Source of the DNA: Chloroflexota bacterium
Lineage (GTDB): Bacteria > Chloroflexota > Anaerolineae > Aggregatilineales > J027
Length of the DNA: 64,000 nt
Assembly: GCA_013112715.1 (NCBI GenBank)
Contig: JABFGB010000004.1
Location: forward strand, 205,731 to 269,730
Direction: 5' to 3'
A program made the translations under genes and the position numbers. The number at the start of each line of letters is the position of its first letter. Within the stretch, counting starts at the first letter, position 1. Below the pieces are notes generated by a model. That model searched no databases, was not told the origin of the DNA, and saw nothing but the letters and a program-made list of their open reading frames with translations. Of the stretch, positions 53,986 to 63,430 are shown piece by piece.

Positions 53986-54010
53986 AGGGGCAGATGTTGA
54001 ACCTGCCCCT
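53986..54010. repeat. Perfect palindrome between rplO and secY
   Basis: AGGGGCAG (53986-53993) and CTGCCCCT (54003-54010) form a perfect 8-bp stem around a 9-base loop. There is no U run on the minus strand, so it is not a standard terminator. Its GGGGCAGG core resembles the hairpin at 37860-37884; a dispersed palindromic repeat is possible. Confidence 0.5.
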
Positions 54011-54025
54011 ACCCTGTATGTTGAA

Positions 54026-54562
54026 CTATTTCTTGGCCGCTTTTTCGGCACGCAGAGCTTCGACTTGTTCCTTCGGCAGCTTCTTCACGGTGGCGCGTGC
54101 CCCGGTCAGGAGCAGTTCCAGTGTTTCGGCTGTACCACCCGCCTTCTCGATTTTTTCCTTAGCGGATTTCGAGAAGCGATGGGCCTGTACGGTCAGCTTC
54201 TTGGTCAATTCACCCTCGCCCAAAATGACGACAGGTGCATCGGCCTCGCGCACAATCCGTTTTTCAGCCAGTGCTGCGGGGGTGACAACATCGCCCGCGT
54301 TGAACACGGCATTCAACACTTCCACATTGACTTCTTGATACTCAATGCGGAACACGTTGGTGAAGCCACGCTTGAAGGGTAGTCGGCGAACTAAGGGCAA
54401 CTGACCCCCTTCAAAATAGGGGCCTTTGACGCCGCCACTGCGTGCGCCTTGACCTTTGGTACCACGCCCGGCGGTTTTACCCTTACCAGCCGAGATACCA
54501 CGCCCTACGCGGGTCTTTTTCTTGGTCGAACCCGGTGTGGGTTGCAGATCGTGTAATTTCAT
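54026..54562 (-). CDS. rplO: 50S ribosomal protein L15
   Basis: A 178-residue L15: [33 protein letters not shown] and [17 protein letters not shown] at the N-terminus, and the folded C-terminal domain around [20 protein letters not shown]. It is about 30 residues longer than average, with a Lys/Glu-rich C-terminus ([18 protein letters not shown]). It follows rpmD by 2 bases. Confidence 0.96.
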   Translation of the reverse strand: MKLHDLQPTPGSTKKKTRVGRGISAGKGKTAGRGTKGQGARSGGVKGPYFEGGQLPLVRRLPFKRGFTNVFRIEYQEVNVEVLNAVFNAGDVVTPAALAEKRIVREADAPVVILGEGELTKKLTVQAHRFSKSAKEKIEKAGGTAETLELLLTGARATVKKLPKEQVEALRAEKAAKK

Positions 54563-54564
54563 GA

Positions 54565-54762
54565 CTACTTCTCCACCTCTTCCACCGTCACCAGATGCTC
54601 GACCTTGTGGATCATGCCACGCACGGCGAGGTTATCGGGTTTTTCAACCGTCTGGTGCATTTTCCGCAGGCCCAACGCCGTGAGGGTGCGCTTTTGACGC
54701 CACTGCGCGGTGATTGGGCTTTTGGTCATCGTAATTCGTAGAGTCTTATTATTGTTCGACAT
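54565..54762 (-). CDS. rpmD: 50S ribosomal protein L30
   Basis: A 65-residue L30: [20 protein letters not shown] and [20 protein letters not shown] are diagnostic. The start is 54762 (MSNNNKT), overlapping the end of rpsE by 14 bases; a longer frame is rejected because it lies inside rpsE. Confidence 0.94.
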   Translation of the reverse strand: MSNNNKTLRITMTKSPITAQWRQKRTLTALGLRKMHQTVEKPDNLAVRGMIHKVEHLVTVEEVEK

Positions 54763-55327
54763 TGCGCTTACGCTCCCAGAAAGGCCGCACTTCGTTCGGG
54801 TCTTTGCCGCGCATCGCTGCCAGTGTCTGAACATCTTTCAGTTGGCGCAGGCATTCCATTGTCGCGTGGGCAATGTTCAAGCTATTGTTGCTGCCCATGC
54901 TCTTGCTCAGAATGTCGCGCACCCCGGCGGCTTCGAGCACGGCACGCACACCGCCACCTGCGATAACGCCAGTACCGGGTGAGGCTGGCTTCAGCATAAC
55001 CTCAGCACCCCCGTGCCCCGCCGTAATCTGATGAGGAATGGTTGTTCCCGAAAGGGCTACCCGTTCCATATTGCGACGGGCGCGTTCTGTACCTTTGCGA
55101 ATCGCATCGGGTACACTGCGGGCCTTGCCGATACCAATCCCAACGCGGCCTTTGCCATCACCCACAATGACGACAGTGCGGAAGGCAAAATGACGCCCAC
55201 CCTTGACCACTTTCGCCACGCGAGTAATGTCTATCACGCGCTCATCAAGTTCCTCACGGTCTTCCTCGCGGTCACGTCGGTCACGCCGTTGTTCACGATC
55301 CCGTTGTTCACGTTGTTCTTTTGCCAT
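54749..55327 (-). CDS. rpsE: 30S ribosomal protein S5
   Basis: A 192-residue S5: a highly charged Arg/Asp/Glu N-terminal extension (about 1-27), then [40 protein letters not shown], and the C-terminal domain with [21 protein letters not shown]5 takes part in decoding fidelity. The repetitive charged extension is longer than in most relatives. Confidence 0.96.
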   Translation of the reverse strand: MAKEQREQRDREQRRDRRDREEDREELDERVIDITRVAKVVKGGRHFAFRTVVIVGDGKGRVGIGIGKARSVPDAIRKGTERARRNMERVALSGTTIPHQITAGHGGAEVMLKPASPGTGVIAGGGVRAVLEAAGVRDILSKSMGSNNSLNIAHATMECLRQLKDVQTLAAMRGKDPNEVRPFWERKRNVEQ

Positions 55328-55348
55328 CGTTTTGCTCCTGAAAACCGC

Positions 55349-55714
55349 TTAGAACTTCAGGCCACCCTCACGAGCGCCGTCAGCCAATGCCTTGATACGC
55401 CCATGATAGCGATACCCGCCACGATCAAATACGACTTGGGTAATCCCGGCTTTTTGCGCACGTTCGGCCAACGCAATGCCGACCAACTTGGCTGCTTCGC
55501 TCTTGGTTTTGCCTTCAACCTTTGCGGCAATTTCTTTATCAATCGTCGAAGCGGAAACCAGTGTGTGGCCCACTTCATCATTAATCACCTGTGCATAAAT
55601 CCCCGTCAAGCTGCGATAGACATTGAGACGCGGGCGATCGGCTGTGCCGTAGATTTTTGCCCGGACTCGTGCCTGACGACGTTTACGCGATTCGTAACGA
55701 GATTTCTTTGCCAT
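55349..55714 (-). CDS. rplR: 50S ribosomal protein L18
   Basis: A 121-residue L18: the basic N-terminus [37 protein letters not shown], and the C-terminal [23 protein letters not shown]. It binds 5S rRNA with L5. It lies between rplF and rpsE with short spacers. Confidence 0.97.
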   Translation of the reverse strand: MAKKSRYESRKRRQARVRAKIYGTADRPRLNVYRSLTGIYAQVINDEVGHTLVSASTIDKEIAAKVEGKTKSEAAKLVGIALAERAQKAGITQVVFDRGGYRYHGRIKALADGAREGGLKF

Positions 55715-55741
55715 GTTTTCTCAGTTCCCTTGCCCGCGCAA

Positions 55742-56299
55742 CTACTTCTTACCGCTCTTGCCGGCTTTACCAGCTTTGCGACGAATGGTTTCATCCGCAT
55801 AAGCCACACCCTTGCCCAAATAGGGTTCTGGGGGACGTAGCCCGCGAATTTCCGAAGCGACCTGTCCAACTTCATCTTTCCGGATACCCTTGACGATTAC
55901 CACCGTACCACGCGATTCCTGTGGCACTTCAAAGCTCAGGGTCGGGGTTGATTTGACGGTAATAGGGTGGGAGTATCCAAGATAGAAGGTCAGGTCTTTA
56001 CCCGCTGCTTCAGCACGATAACCGGTACCTGTGATAATGAGTTTTTTCTCAAAGCCACTGGAAACACCGACCACCATGTTGTTCAACAGGGCGCGGGTTA
56101 GGCCATGCAGGGCACGATGATGACGCGCATCACTAGGACGCGCAACCGTCACATGCCCATCTTGTTGCTCAATGGTCAGGTCGGGGTTAAAGGTTTGTTT
56201 AAGTTCGCCCTTTGGCCCCTTTACCGTCACCTCATTTTTATTGATGGTGACTGTGACCCCTTTGGGAAGCGCGATGGGTTGTTTACCAATACGAGACAC
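55742..56299 (-). CDS. rplF: 50S ribosomal protein L6
   Basis: A 185-residue L6: MSRIGKQPIALPKGVTVTI, the RALLNNMVVGVSSGFEKKL segment and the C-terminal signature GLRPPEPYLGKGVAYADE. The tail is Lys/Gly/Ala-rich (RKAGKAGKSGKK). Upstream lies an unusually large spacer of 172 bases with a long palindrome. Confidence 0.97.
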   Translation of the reverse strand: MSRIGKQPIALPKGVTVTINKNEVTVKGPKGELKQTFNPDLTIEQQDGHVTVARPSDARHHRALHGLTRALLNNMVVGVSSGFEKKLIITGTGYRAEAAGKDLTFYLGYSHPITVKSTPTLSFEVPQESRGTVVIVKGIRKDEVGQVASEIRGLRPPEPYLGKGVAYADETIRRKAGKAGKSGKK

Positions 56300-56381
56300 G
56301 TTGTTTTCCTCCGTCTATTCAGGAGAGTGCTCAGTCTATTTGGCGGAAGGCCGCGACCACCGATCTCATGACCTCGATGTT

Positions 56382-56445
56382 GGTTCAATCCCTGTGCAGA
56401 CCCACCTGCGGGGTGTCGCAGAGTTGTCTGGGCAGGGATTCAACC
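56382..56445. repeat. 64-bp compound palindrome between rplF and rpsH
   Basis: Three nested helices: ggttcaatccctg (56382-56394) with cagggattcaacc (56433-56445), one mismatch; cagac (56397-56401) with gtctg (56426-56430); ctgcg (56406-56410) with cgcag (56417-56421) and loop gggtgt. No U run follows, so it is not a terminator. It may be a structured regulatory RNA or a mobile palindromic repeat. Confidence 0.7.
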
Positions 56446-56471
56446 TTACCGAGCGGACGGCGGCCCGTAGC

Positions 56472-56876
56472 CTACCAAACGTAACAGAGCAACTCGCCTC
56501 CTACTCCCTGACGACGTGCCTGTTGGTCGGTCATCACACCCTTATTGGTTGTAAGGATAGCGATGCCCATACCACTGAGCACCCATGGGATTTCGTCTTT
56601 GCCCACATAAATCCGGCGTCCGGGCGTGCTAATGCGACGCAGACCTGAAATAACAGGCTGGCGCTCACGACGTTTGCCATGATATTTGAGCTTAATCTGA
56701 ATCATCGGGGCTGGTTTTTCATCGCCGACTGAATAGTCTTCAATGTAGCCCTCTTCTTTTAGCACCCGTGCAATCTCGATCTTGATCTTGGACAGGGGAA
56801 TTTCGACGGTGCCCTGACCAACCATTAGACCGTTGCGAACGCGGGTGAGCATATCTGCAATTGGATCACTGTGCAT
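56472..56876 (-). CDS. rpsH: 30S ribosomal protein S8
   Basis: A 134-residue S8: SDPIADMLTRVRNGLMVGQG at the N-terminus, PLSKIKIEIARVLKEEGYI, and the C-terminal GMGIAILTTNKGVMTDQQAR signature that binds 16S rRNA. In E. coli S8 represses the spc operon; a comparable site has not been located here. It follows rpsN by 16 bases. Confidence 0.97.
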   Translation of the reverse strand: MHSDPIADMLTRVRNGLMVGQGTVEIPLSKIKIEIARVLKEEGYIEDYSVGDEKPAPMIQIKLKYHGKRRERQPVISGLRRISTPGRRIYVGKDEIPWVLSGMGIAILTTNKGVMTDQQARRQGVGGELLCYVW

Positions 56877-56892
56877 TGATGTTCTCCTGCGT

Positions 56893-57099
56893 CTACCAGC
56901 TAGACTTCACCACGCCCGGAATCTTGCCTTCCAAAGCAAGTTCACGGAAGTGAATGCGGCAAAGCCCAAAGCGGCGAATATAGCCACGCGGACGCCCACA
57001 GACCTTACCAGAATGTGGGTCAACATACTGGCAGCGGTTACGGACGCGGACTTTGTACTTACGCTTGGATTCGCGTGCGGTAACAGACTTTTTTGCCAT
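56893..57099 (-). CDS. rpsN: 30S ribosomal protein S14, zinc type with altered first knuckle
   Basis: A 68-residue S14 of the short zinc type. The usual CxxC-x12-CxxC is changed: Cys23, a ten-residue insertion loop ([10 protein letters not shown]), Cys34, then [12 protein letters not shown], Cys47 and His50 (CRIH instead of CxxC). So the four ligands would be C-C-C-H with an enlarged first knuckle. The rest ([18 protein letters not shown]) is standard. It lies between rplE and rpsH. Confidence 0.95.
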   Translation of the reverse strand: MAKKSVTARESKRKYKVRVRNRCQYVDPHSGKVCGRPRGYIRRFGLCRIHFRELALEGKIPGVVKSSW

Positions 57100-57122
57100 G
57101 TTTCTGATTACCTCGTGTTGTC

Positions 57123-57668
57123 CTAATTTTCTTTGAATGGAAAGCCAATAAGTTTCAACAGACGACGGCCTTCTTCGTCGTTCCGTGCCGTGGTGACAAT
57201 GGAAATTTCCAAACCACGTAGTTTGTCAATCTTGTCATATTCAATTTCGGGGAAGATCAACTGTTCGCGCAGGCCGAGGGTATAGTTCCCACGCCCGTCA
57301 AAGCAGTCGGCGCTAATCCCACGAAAGTCCCGGGTACGTGGCAGTGCAATATTCACCAAACGGTCAATCATTGCCCACATCCGTTCCCCGCGTAGCGTCA
57401 CCTTGACCCCAATCGAGCGCCCTTCACGCAGTTTGAAGGCAGCCACGCTTTTCTTGGCTTTGGTGATAATTGGTTTCTGACCCGCAATTTTGGTGATGTC
57501 TTCAACGGCGGCGTCCAAAGCACGGGCATTATCCAATGCTTCACCGACCCCAACATTGATGACAACTTTGACCACTCGCGGCACCATCATCACATTGTCA
57601 TATTTGAATTCTTCCAGCAGGGCCGGAACGACTTCATCACGATACTTATCGCGCATTCTGGTTGACAT
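57123..57668 (-). CDS. rplE: 50S ribosomal protein L5
   Basis: A 181-residue L5: [65 protein letters not shown] and a C-terminal AGGxxLL-type segment ([15 protein letters not shown]). It carries 5S rRNA to the central protuberance. Placement between rplX and rpsN is standard. Confidence 0.97.
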   Translation of the reverse strand: MSTRMRDKYRDEVVPALLEEFKYDNVMMVPRVVKVVINVGVGEALDNARALDAAVEDITKIAGQKPIITKAKKSVAAFKLREGRSIGVKVTLRGERMWAMIDRLVNIALPRTRDFRGISADCFDGRGNYTLGLREQLIFPEIEYDKIDKLRGLEISIVTTARNDEEGRRLLKLIGFPFKEN

Positions 57669-57683
57669 GCTTTACCTCTCCGC

Positions 57684-58007
57684 CTAGTCAATATCCGAGC
57701 TGCACTTGTGGCAGGTACGCACTTTGCGCCCTTCTTCCGTCACCCGGAAGCCGACTCGCGTGGGTTCCCCACATTGGGTGCAAACCAGCATCACTTTCGA
57801 AAGGTGAATCGGTGCTTCAAACTCAATGATGCCGGGGTTCACCTGTCGGCGGCCTGCTTGTTGTGGGCGCTGGTGCTTTTTGCGGATGTTGACTCGCTCA
57901 ACAACCACTCGATCTTCTTTGGGCAGAACGCGCACGACCGCGCCACGTTTGCCTTTGTCTACTCCGCTGATGACCTCAACGGTATCACCTGATTTAATGC
58001 GTTGCAT
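57684..58007 (-). CDS. rplX: 50S ribosomal protein L24
   Basis: A 107-residue L24: [19 protein letters not shown] (KOW motif), [19 protein letters not shown], then a C-terminal zinc-ribbon-like part with [13 protein letters not shown] and CHKC (two CxxC pairs). L24 helps start 50S assembly. Confidence 0.96.
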   Translation of the reverse strand: MQRIKSGDTVEVISGVDKGKRGAVVRVLPKEDRVVVERVNIRKKHQRPQQAGRRQVNPGIIEFEAPIHLSKVMLVCTQCGEPTRVGFRVTEEGRKVRTCHKCSSDID

Positions 58008-58048
58008 CTCTACTTATCCTCGCATCCTCGCTCGACTAGCTACCTGAA

Positions 58049-58423
58049 TTACAGCGTCTCAGGGGCCAGCGACACAATTTTCATGAACCCACTTTCGCGC
58101 AGTTCACGGGCCACTGGGCCAAAGATGCGCGTGCCCAACGGGTCACCACTGTCGTCATTCTTCAAAATCACGGCGGCATTGTCATCGAAACGGATGAAGC
58201 TGCCATCTGGACGACGGTATTCTTTCGCCACTCGAACGATCACGGCTTTGACGATTTCACTCTTCTTGACAGCCCCTTGGGGCGCTGCTGACTTCACGGT
58301 GGCAATCACCGTATCGCCAATGGATCCGGTTTTGCGGTGCGAACCACCCATGATTCGGATGACGAGTAATTCGCGTGCGCCCGTGTTATCTGCGACTACG
58401 AGGCGTGACTCAGTTTGAATCAT
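58049..58423 (-). CDS. rplN: 50S ribosomal protein L14
   Basis: A 124-residue L14: [60 protein letters not shown] and [11 protein letters not shown]. The start is 58423, with GAGG about 7 bases upstream and a 14-base overlap with the end of rpsQ. Confidence 0.97.
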   Translation of the reverse strand: MIQTESRLVVADNTGARELLVIRIMGGSHRKTGSIGDTVIATVKSAAPQGAVKKSEIVKAVIVRVAKEYRRPDGSFIRFDDNAAVILKNDDSGDPLGTRIFGPVARELRESGFMKIVSLAPETL

Positions 58424-58703
58424 TCTGCACCTCATCTACACTTGGGGCCAGAACCTGATGATGTTCTAGCACTTTTTCAACTGCCCAACGTTTGTTCTTG
58501 CTAATCGGGCGGGTTTCAACGAGTTGGACTACATCACCCACCTGAACCTGACCACTTTCATCATGGGCCATGTATTTTTGGGAGCTGCGCATAATTTTGC
58601 CATAGAGGGGGTGACGGCGAACGATGTCAATCCGCACTACGACAGTCTTTTGCATTTTATTGCTAATGACTGTCCCCTTGATGCGACGACGATTGTTTGT
58701 CAT
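58410..58703 (-). CDS. rpsQ: 30S ribosomal protein S17
   Basis: A 97-residue S17: [59 protein letters not shown]. The C-terminal 15 residues ([17 protein letters not shown]) extend beyond the usual fold. It overlaps rplN and follows rpmC by 3 bases. Confidence 0.97.
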   Translation of the reverse strand: MTNNRRRIKGTVISNKMQKTVVVRIDIVRRHPLYGKIMRSSQKYMAHDESGQVQVGDVVQLVETRPISKNKRWAVEKVLEHHQVLAPSVDEVQNDSN

Positions 58704-58706
58704 GAA

Positions 58707-58934
58707 CTAGTTCTCCTTGCCCTCTTGCTGAACCAACTGTTGGGCCAGTTCCCGTTCGCGCAAGATGGTCTTATAACGTGCGATGTCGCGCTGCACCAGC
58801 TTGATCCGTTGGGGGTTTTCCAACTGACCGGTGCTGGATTGGAATCGCAAGTTAAACATTTCCTGTTTGGCTTTATCAATTTCTTCCAAAATCTGGCTAT
58901 CTGTCAGATCGCGGATTTCGCGTGATTTTGCCAT
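58707..58934 (-). CDS. rpmC: 50S ribosomal protein L29
   Basis: A 75-residue helical L29: IRDLTDSQILEEIDKAKQEM, FNLRFQSSTGQLENPQRIKL and RDIARYKTILRERE. It lies at the exit of the peptide tunnel. Spacing to both neighbours is 3 bases. Confidence 0.96.
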   Translation of the reverse strand: MAKSREIRDLTDSQILEEIDKAKQEMFNLRFQSSTGQLENPQRIKLVQRDIARYKTILRERELAQQLVQQEGKEN

Positions 58935-58937
58935 CGC

Positions 58938-59369
58938 CTAGACCTCCTGCCCAGAAATCGGGTCGGTGCGCTTGACGAATTTTGTTTTGATGGGTAGCTT
59001 GAAGCCTGCCAAACGCAGCGCTTCATAGGCGACTTCTTCTTCGATTCCCTGCATCTCAAACAAGATGCGACCGGGTTTGATGACTGCTACCCACTGATCT
59101 ACCGAACCTTTACCTTTACCCATGCGGGTTTCGGCTGGTTTCTTGGTGACGGGCTTGTCTGGGAAAATGCGAATCCAGACCTTACCGCGACGTTTGATAT
59201 GGCGCACGATGGTACGGCGACAGGCTTCGATCTGGCGGCTGGTAATCCATGCTGGTTCCAGCGCCATCAGGCCATAGTCCCCAAACAACACCGTGTTGCC
59301 GCGTTGTGCGTTGCCGCGCATACGGCCACGCATCTGCTTACGGTACTTGACGCGCTTTGGCATTAACAT
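58938..59369 (-). CDS. rplP: 50S ribosomal protein L16
   Basis: A 143-residue L16: [75 protein letters not shown]. The first ATG (59369) is used because GAGGAG sits 11 bases upstream, and MLMPKR is the common start in the family. Confidence 0.97.
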   Translation of the reverse strand: MLMPKRVKYRKQMRGRMRGNAQRGNTVLFGDYGLMALEPAWITSRQIEACRRTIVRHIKRRGKVWIRIFPDKPVTKKPAETRMGKGKGSVDQWVAVIKPGRILFEMQGIEEEVAYEALRLAGFKLPIKTKFVKRTDPISGQEV

Positions 59370-59414
59370 CGTAAACTTGACTCCTCAGTCTTTCCGCGTG
59401 TCATCCGCGCCGGA

Positions 59415-60089
59415 CTAACTTGTATAGACCTCGGTGGCTTCGGCTCTGGGTTCTTCGTGCAATTTCTCGCCCTTATAGATCCAGACCTTGACCCCGATAC
59501 GTCCATAGGTGGTCAGCGCTTCAGCAAATCCATAGTCGAGGTCGCTCCGCAAAGTATTGCGTGGCACGCGCCCCTCCACCAGCCATTCACGGCGGGCCAT
59601 TTCTGAACCCCCCAAACGACCAGCAACGGCGATACGAATTCCCTTAGCCCCTTGGCGCATAGCCTGAACAATGGCCCGTTTCATAGCACGGCTGTGGCTA
59701 ATACGACGTTCCAACTGCCCCGCGATGTTTTCGGCAACCAGCTTGGCATCCAAGTCCGGCTTGGTGACTTCCTCAACTTCGATTTTGACCTTTTTGCCTT
59801 CACCAGCGATTGCTTCCAATCCCTGACGAATGATCTTAACGTTTTCGCCTTTACGACCAATCACGATACCGGGTTTGGCGGTAAAGAGCGTCACTTGCAC
59901 AGAATTGGGATAGCGTTCTATTTCCACTTTGGCAATTCCGGCTCGATTCAGTTCCTTATCAACGAACTGACGGATACGGAAGTCCTCTTGCAGGAGATCG
60001 AGATAGCGCCGACCTTCTGCATACCAGCGGGCATCCCAGTCACGGTTGAACTTCAACCGCATTCCAATCGGGTTTACTTTACGCCCCAT
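59415..60089 (-). CDS. rpsC: 30S ribosomal protein S3
   Basis: A 224-residue S3: [20 protein letters not shown], a KH domain with [19 protein letters not shown], then the C-terminal domain with [20 protein letters not shown] and [16 protein letters not shown]3 forms part of the mRNA entry helicase. Confidence 0.97.
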   Translation of the reverse strand: MGRKVNPIGMRLKFNRDWDARWYAEGRRYLDLLQEDFRIRQFVDKELNRAGIAKVEIERYPNSVQVTLFTAKPGIVIGRKGENVKIIRQGLEAIAGEGKKVKIEVEEVTKPDLDAKLVAENIAGQLERRISHSRAMKRAIVQAMRQGAKGIRIAVAGRLGGSEMARREWLVEGRVPRNTLRSDLDYGFAEALTTYGRIGVKVWIYKGEKLHEEPRAEATEVYTS

Positions 60090-60098
60090 ACATTGCTC

Positions 60099-60437
60099 CT
60101 AGTTCTCGTACTCGCGCAATACCAGTTGTACATGCGCCGATTGCTTGACACGTGGCTTATAACGACCACGCGCCCCAGCCTTATAGCGCATCTGGCGCGG
60201 GCCTTCGTCGGCAGAAATCTCGGCGATAAACAAATCCGCCGGATTCATCTCGAAGTTATTTTCCGCATTCGCCAGTGCCGATTTGATAATCTTCTGCAAC
60301 ATGGCGGCGGCTTTTTGTGGCATAAACTGCAAGGTTGTGACCGCTTCTTCTGCATCCATGCCCCGCACCTGATCGCACACGAGGCGCATCTTTTGGGCAG
60401 AGACGGGCAGGTAGCGGGCTTTGGCTTTAACATCCAT
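60099..60437 (-). CDS. rplV: 50S ribosomal protein L22
   Basis: A 112-residue L22: KARYLPVSAQKMRLVCDQVR, LQFMPQKAAAMLQKIIKSAL, ANAENNFEMNPADLFI and the tunnel loop around GPRQMRYKAGARGRYKPR. ATG 60437 is preferred, 9 bases after GAGGAG; the ATG at 60443 is only 3 bases from it. Confidence 0.95.
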   Translation of the reverse strand: MDVKAKARYLPVSAQKMRLVCDQVRGMDAEEAVTTLQFMPQKAAAMLQKIIKSALANAENNFEMNPADLFIAEISADEGPRQMRYKAGARGRYKPRVKQSAHVQLVLREYEN

Positions 60438-60466
60438 CGTCATGAACTCCTCAAACCACCCTGCCG

Positions 60467-60745
60467 CTAGGCTTTCTTCTTAGCGTCAGGAACGTGACCC
60501 CGGAACGTGCGGGTCGGCGCGAATTCACCTAGTTTGTGACCCACCATGTTTTCCGTGATGTAAATCGGCACATGATAGCGTCCATTGTGGATGCCAACGG
60601 TGTGACCGACCATCTGCGGGAAGATGGTGCTGGCACGACTCCAAGTGCGGACAACCTTCCCCTTCTCATTACGCTCATTCATACGCTCAATTTTCTTAAG
60701 CAGGCTGGGCGAAATATAAGGGCCTTTTTTAAGCGATCTTGACAT
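60467..60745 (-). CDS. rpsS: 30S ribosomal protein S19
   Basis: A 92-residue S19: [19 protein letters not shown], the [19 protein letters not shown] core, [20 protein letters not shown] and [20 protein letters not shown]. The start is 60745; the frame continues 134 codons upstream into rplB, which is a shadow. Confidence 0.97.
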   Translation of the reverse strand: MSRSLKKGPYISPSLLKKIERMNERNEKGKVVRTWSRASTIFPQMVGHTVGIHNGRYHVPIYITENMVGHKLGEFAPTRTFRGHVPDAKKKA

Positions 60746-60767
60746 TGCGATCTCTCCAGTAAACCAA

Positions 60768-61598
60768 TTATCGCTCGAAGCGACGGCGGACAATGAACTG
60801 GTCGGTGCGCTTGTTGCGACGGGTGCGAACGCCCAACGCAGGCTTGCCCCAAGGCGTCTTGGGTGCAGACATACCGATACCGCTACGGCCTTCACCACCA
60901 CCATGTGGATGGCTGTGGGGATCCATTGCGATACCACGCACCCCGGGCCGCCAACCCATCCAGCGTTTGCGTCCGGCCTTACCGATCTTGACATTGCCAT
61001 GATCGGTATTGCCGACCTGACCAATCGTCGCCATACATTCTTCGTGTACCATACGGACTTCGCCGCTTGGCAAACGCAGTAGGGAATATTGGCCTTCTTT
61101 ACCCAACACTTGGGCGCTGGTACCGGCTGCACGCGCCATCTGACCACCTTTGCCGGGTTGCAGTTCGATGTTGTGAACCACCGTACCCACCGGGATATTC
61201 TTCAAGGGCACAGCATTTCCGACGCGCAGTTCGGCATTGGGGCCGTTCATCACGGTGTCCCCCACCTGCAAATCTAGCGGGGCGATGATGTAGGCTTTGT
61301 CACCATCAGCGTATTCAATCTTGGCGATACGGGCGGAGCGATTGGGGTCATATTCAAGGGATACGACCTTTCCGGCGACATCGAACTTATCACGTTTGAA
61401 GTCTATGATGCGATATTTCCGCTTGTGACCACCCCCCTGATGACGCACGGTGACACGCCCAGTATGGTTGCGGCCAGCCTTGCGATGCAGGTGGGTTGTC
61501 AAGCCTTTTTCGGGCTTGGTTTTGGTCAGTTCTTCAAAGGTGAAGCCCGTCATCCCCCGGCGACCCGCCGAAGTTGGTTTGTAGGCTTTCAGTGGCAT
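60768..61598 (-). CDS. rplB: 50S ribosomal protein L2
   Basis: A 276-residue L2: [56 protein letters not shown], the core [19 protein letters not shown] and the conserved [18 protein letters not shown] with the peptidyl-transferase His. It starts after a 102-base spacer that contains a hairpin. Confidence 0.97.
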   Translation of the reverse strand: MPLKAYKPTSAGRRGMTGFTFEELTKTKPEKGLTTHLHRKAGRNHTGRVTVRHQGGGHKRKYRIIDFKRDKFDVAGKVVSLEYDPNRSARIAKIEYADGDKAYIIAPLDLQVGDTVMNGPNAELRVGNAVPLKNIPVGTVVHNIELQPGKGGQMARAAGTSAQVLGKEGQYSLLRLPSGEVRMVHEECMATIGQVGNTDHGNVKIGKAGRKRWMGWRPGVRGIAMDPHSHPHGGGEGRSGIGMSAPKTPWGKPALGVRTRRNKRTDQFIVRRRFER

Positions 61599-61623
61599 TT
61601 TTCTTCTACCTCAGTTCCTTCTT

Positions 61624-61669
61624 GTGTACCAGCATTATGTTCCGTGAGGTTCGGTTCTCTGCTGGACAC
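61624..61669 (-). other. Hairpin in the rplW-rplB spacer
   Basis: GTGT-A-CCAGCA (61624-61634) pairs with TGCTGGACAC (61660-61669) with one bulged base, closing a 25-base loop. No U run follows on the minus strand. Candidate structured leader of rplB. Confidence 0.4.
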
Positions 61670-61700
61670 CAAATCCTTTTTTTGAACGACTTCCGAAAAA

Positions 61701-62000
61701 CTATAGGCCGAACAGGTTAATGCTCTGGCCGGGGGCAATCTGGACGATTGCTTTTTTCCATGCTTGCTTGCGTGTATACAACTTGCGCCCGCGTCGACCC
61801 CTCTTCAACGGTATAATCATCGTGTTGATACGTAGAACGTCCACATCGAAGATAATTTCAACCGCCTCTTTGATTTGAATCTTATTGGCGTTGAGGGCAA
61901 CCTCGAATGTGTATTGATTTAATTCATCCATCACGATGTTTGATTTTTCGCTGACGATGGGGCGGAGAATGACATCATACTTGTCTAGTGCTTTGGTCAT
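61701..62000 (-). CDS. rplW: 50S ribosomal protein L23
   Basis: A 99-residue L23: DVILRPIVSEKSNIVMDEL, YTFEVALNANKIQIKEAVE, IFDVDVLRINTMIIPLKRGR and a C-terminal KAIVQIAPGQSINLFGL. It lines the tunnel exit and is a docking site for trigger factor and SRP. Confidence 0.96.
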   Translation of the reverse strand: MTKALDKYDVILRPIVSEKSNIVMDELNQYTFEVALNANKIQIKEAVEIIFDVDVLRINTMIIPLKRGRRGRKLYTRKQAWKKAIVQIAPGQSINLFGL

Positions 62001-62017
62001 GATTTATGCTCTTCCCA

Positions 62018-62662
62018 TTACTCTGCTTGATTCTTGCCGAGCCAAGCATTGAGGACTTCCAATGCACCCAGCGGGATAATCAGCCGATCATGCGAAAGCA
62101 GATCACGGATATTCAGGTACATAGCCCGCAGCGCCATGGCGTTGTCGAGGTTACGGGTCGCGTTTTCGACTGGCTCATTACGATCCGCCAGCAGAATCAC
62201 CGCCGTAGAGTCCCCAACCAATTGGCTCAACACCTGCTTGACTTCTTTGGTCTTGCCTTCCGAAACCGTGAAATCATCCACTACCACAATCTGACCGTCT
62301 TTCGCCAGTGCAGACAGGGCACTTCGCAAAGCCTCGCGGCGCATCTTTTTGGGCATGTCTTTTTCATAGCTGCGCGGTTGCGGGCCATGTGCCTTACCAC
62401 CCCCGACGAAAATCGGGGCGTTGCGAGACCCGTGACGTGCGCGGCCCGTACCCTTTTGACGGAACCACTTGGCTTTGGTACGGTCAACTTCACCACGAGT
62501 CTTGGTCGCGTGCGTCCCTTGACGTGCGTTTGCCATTTGGCGCACATACGCTTGGTGCATCAGACCCACGTTGACTTCTACTTCAAAAATGTCTGGGGAC
62601 AGGGTGACTTTTGAGACTTCCTGACCCGACATGTTCCGAACTGGAACTTCCATCTTCTTCAC
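62018..62662 (-). CDS. rplD: 50S ribosomal protein L4
   Basis: A 214-residue L4: VEVNVGLMHQAYVRQMANAR, then the tunnel loop KWFRQKGTGRARHGSRNAPI, KMRREALRSALSALAKDGQI, and ALRAMYLNIRDLLSHDRLII. The start is the ATG 23 bases after the rplC stop. Confidence 0.97.
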   Translation of the reverse strand: MKKMEVPVRNMSGQEVSKVTLSPDIFEVEVNVGLMHQAYVRQMANARQGTHATKTRGEVDRTKAKWFRQKGTGRARHGSRNAPIFVGGGKAHGPQPRSYEKDMPKKMRREALRSALSALAKDGQIVVVDDFTVSEGKTKEVKQVLSQLVGDSTAVILLADRNEPVENATRNLDNAMALRAMYLNIRDLLSHDRLIIPLGALEVLNAWLGKNQAE

Positions 62663-62684
62663 TCCTCGCCCTTCAAGCCGCTAA

Positions 62685-63365
62685 CTATTTGCCGTTTTTG
62701 CGGCTCGTATGAGCTTCTTTGATAATGACGATGCCGCCTTTTGCGCCTGGAACAGACCCGCGTACCGCCAGCAGGTTGCGCGAGGCGTCTACGACTTCCA
62801 CCGTCAAATTCTTCACGGTCACACGTTCGCTGCCCATATGACCCGCCATGCGTGTCCCTTTGTAAACGCGGCCCGGTGTTGTACCAGAGCCGATTGAACC
62901 GGGGGCGCGTTCGCGGTCAGATTGCCCGTGTGTTTTCTTCTGGCGATTAAAATGATGACGTTTAATCGTACCAGCGAACCCACGACCTTTGCTAATTCCG
63001 ACCACATCTACGACATCGCCGCGTTCAAATACATCACAGAGGACAGTGCCGCCTTCTTGAACATCCACCGTTTGTCCGTTTTTGACACGGAACTCGCGCA
63101 AAACGCGCACATCGGGGATATTGGCACTTGCAACGGCTTCACGTCGCAGATGGCCTTGAGCGGGTTTGGTCAACCGCGAGGTGTTGTTGCGCCGGGATTT
63201 CACCTCATCAAATCCCAATTGAATGGCCGTATAGCCATCGCGCTCCAGCGTGCGAATCTGGGTGACATAGCATGGGCCTGCTTCGATGACCGTGACCGGG
63301 ATTGCCGTTCCCTGATCGTCGAAAACTTGCGTCATGCCGACTTTTCTACCGATGATTCCCTTCAT
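62685..63365 (-). CDS. rplC: 50S ribosomal protein L3
   Basis: A 226-residue L3: MKGIIGRKVGMTQVFDDQG, PVTVIEAGPCYVTQIRT, SKGRGFAGTIKRHHFNR, SIGSGTTPGRVYKGTRMAGH and VTVKNLTVEVVDASRNLL. The start 63365 has GGAGG about 9 bases upstream; the frame runs 20 codons further without support. Confidence 0.97.
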   Translation of the reverse strand: MKGIIGRKVGMTQVFDDQGTAIPVTVIEAGPCYVTQIRTLERDGYTAIQLGFDEVKSRRNNTSRLTKPAQGHLRREAVASANIPDVRVLREFRVKNGQTVDVQEGGTVLCDVFERGDVVDVVGISKGRGFAGTIKRHHFNRQKKTHGQSDRERAPGSIGSGTTPGRVYKGTRMAGHMGSERVTVKNLTVEVVDASRNLLAVRGSVPGAKGGIVIIKEAHTSRKNGK

Positions 63366-63380
63366 ATCTCTTGCCTCCAA

Positions 63381-63430
63381 GGGACTGTAGGCGTGCTGCT
63401 CGTCTGAACGTGCTAGGGCAGCCACGTCCC
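63381..63430 (-). other. Hairpin in the rpsJ-rplC spacer
   Basis: gggac (63381-63385) pairs with gtccc (63426-63430); within it gtgctgc (63393-63399) pairs with gcagccac (63418-63425) with one bulge. The spacer is 115 bases long and holds no gene. It lies just before the rplC ribosome-binding site. Confidence 0.35.

Noticed and set aside
56382..56445. A tRNA or tRNA-like gene suggested by ggttcaatccc
   Set aside because: The T-arm-like word is part of a long hairpin; no D arm, anticodon arm or acceptor stem can be drawn around it.
60746..61147. N-terminal extension of S19
   Set aside because: The frame lies wholly inside rplB, and the S19 family start [10 protein letters not shown] is at 60745.
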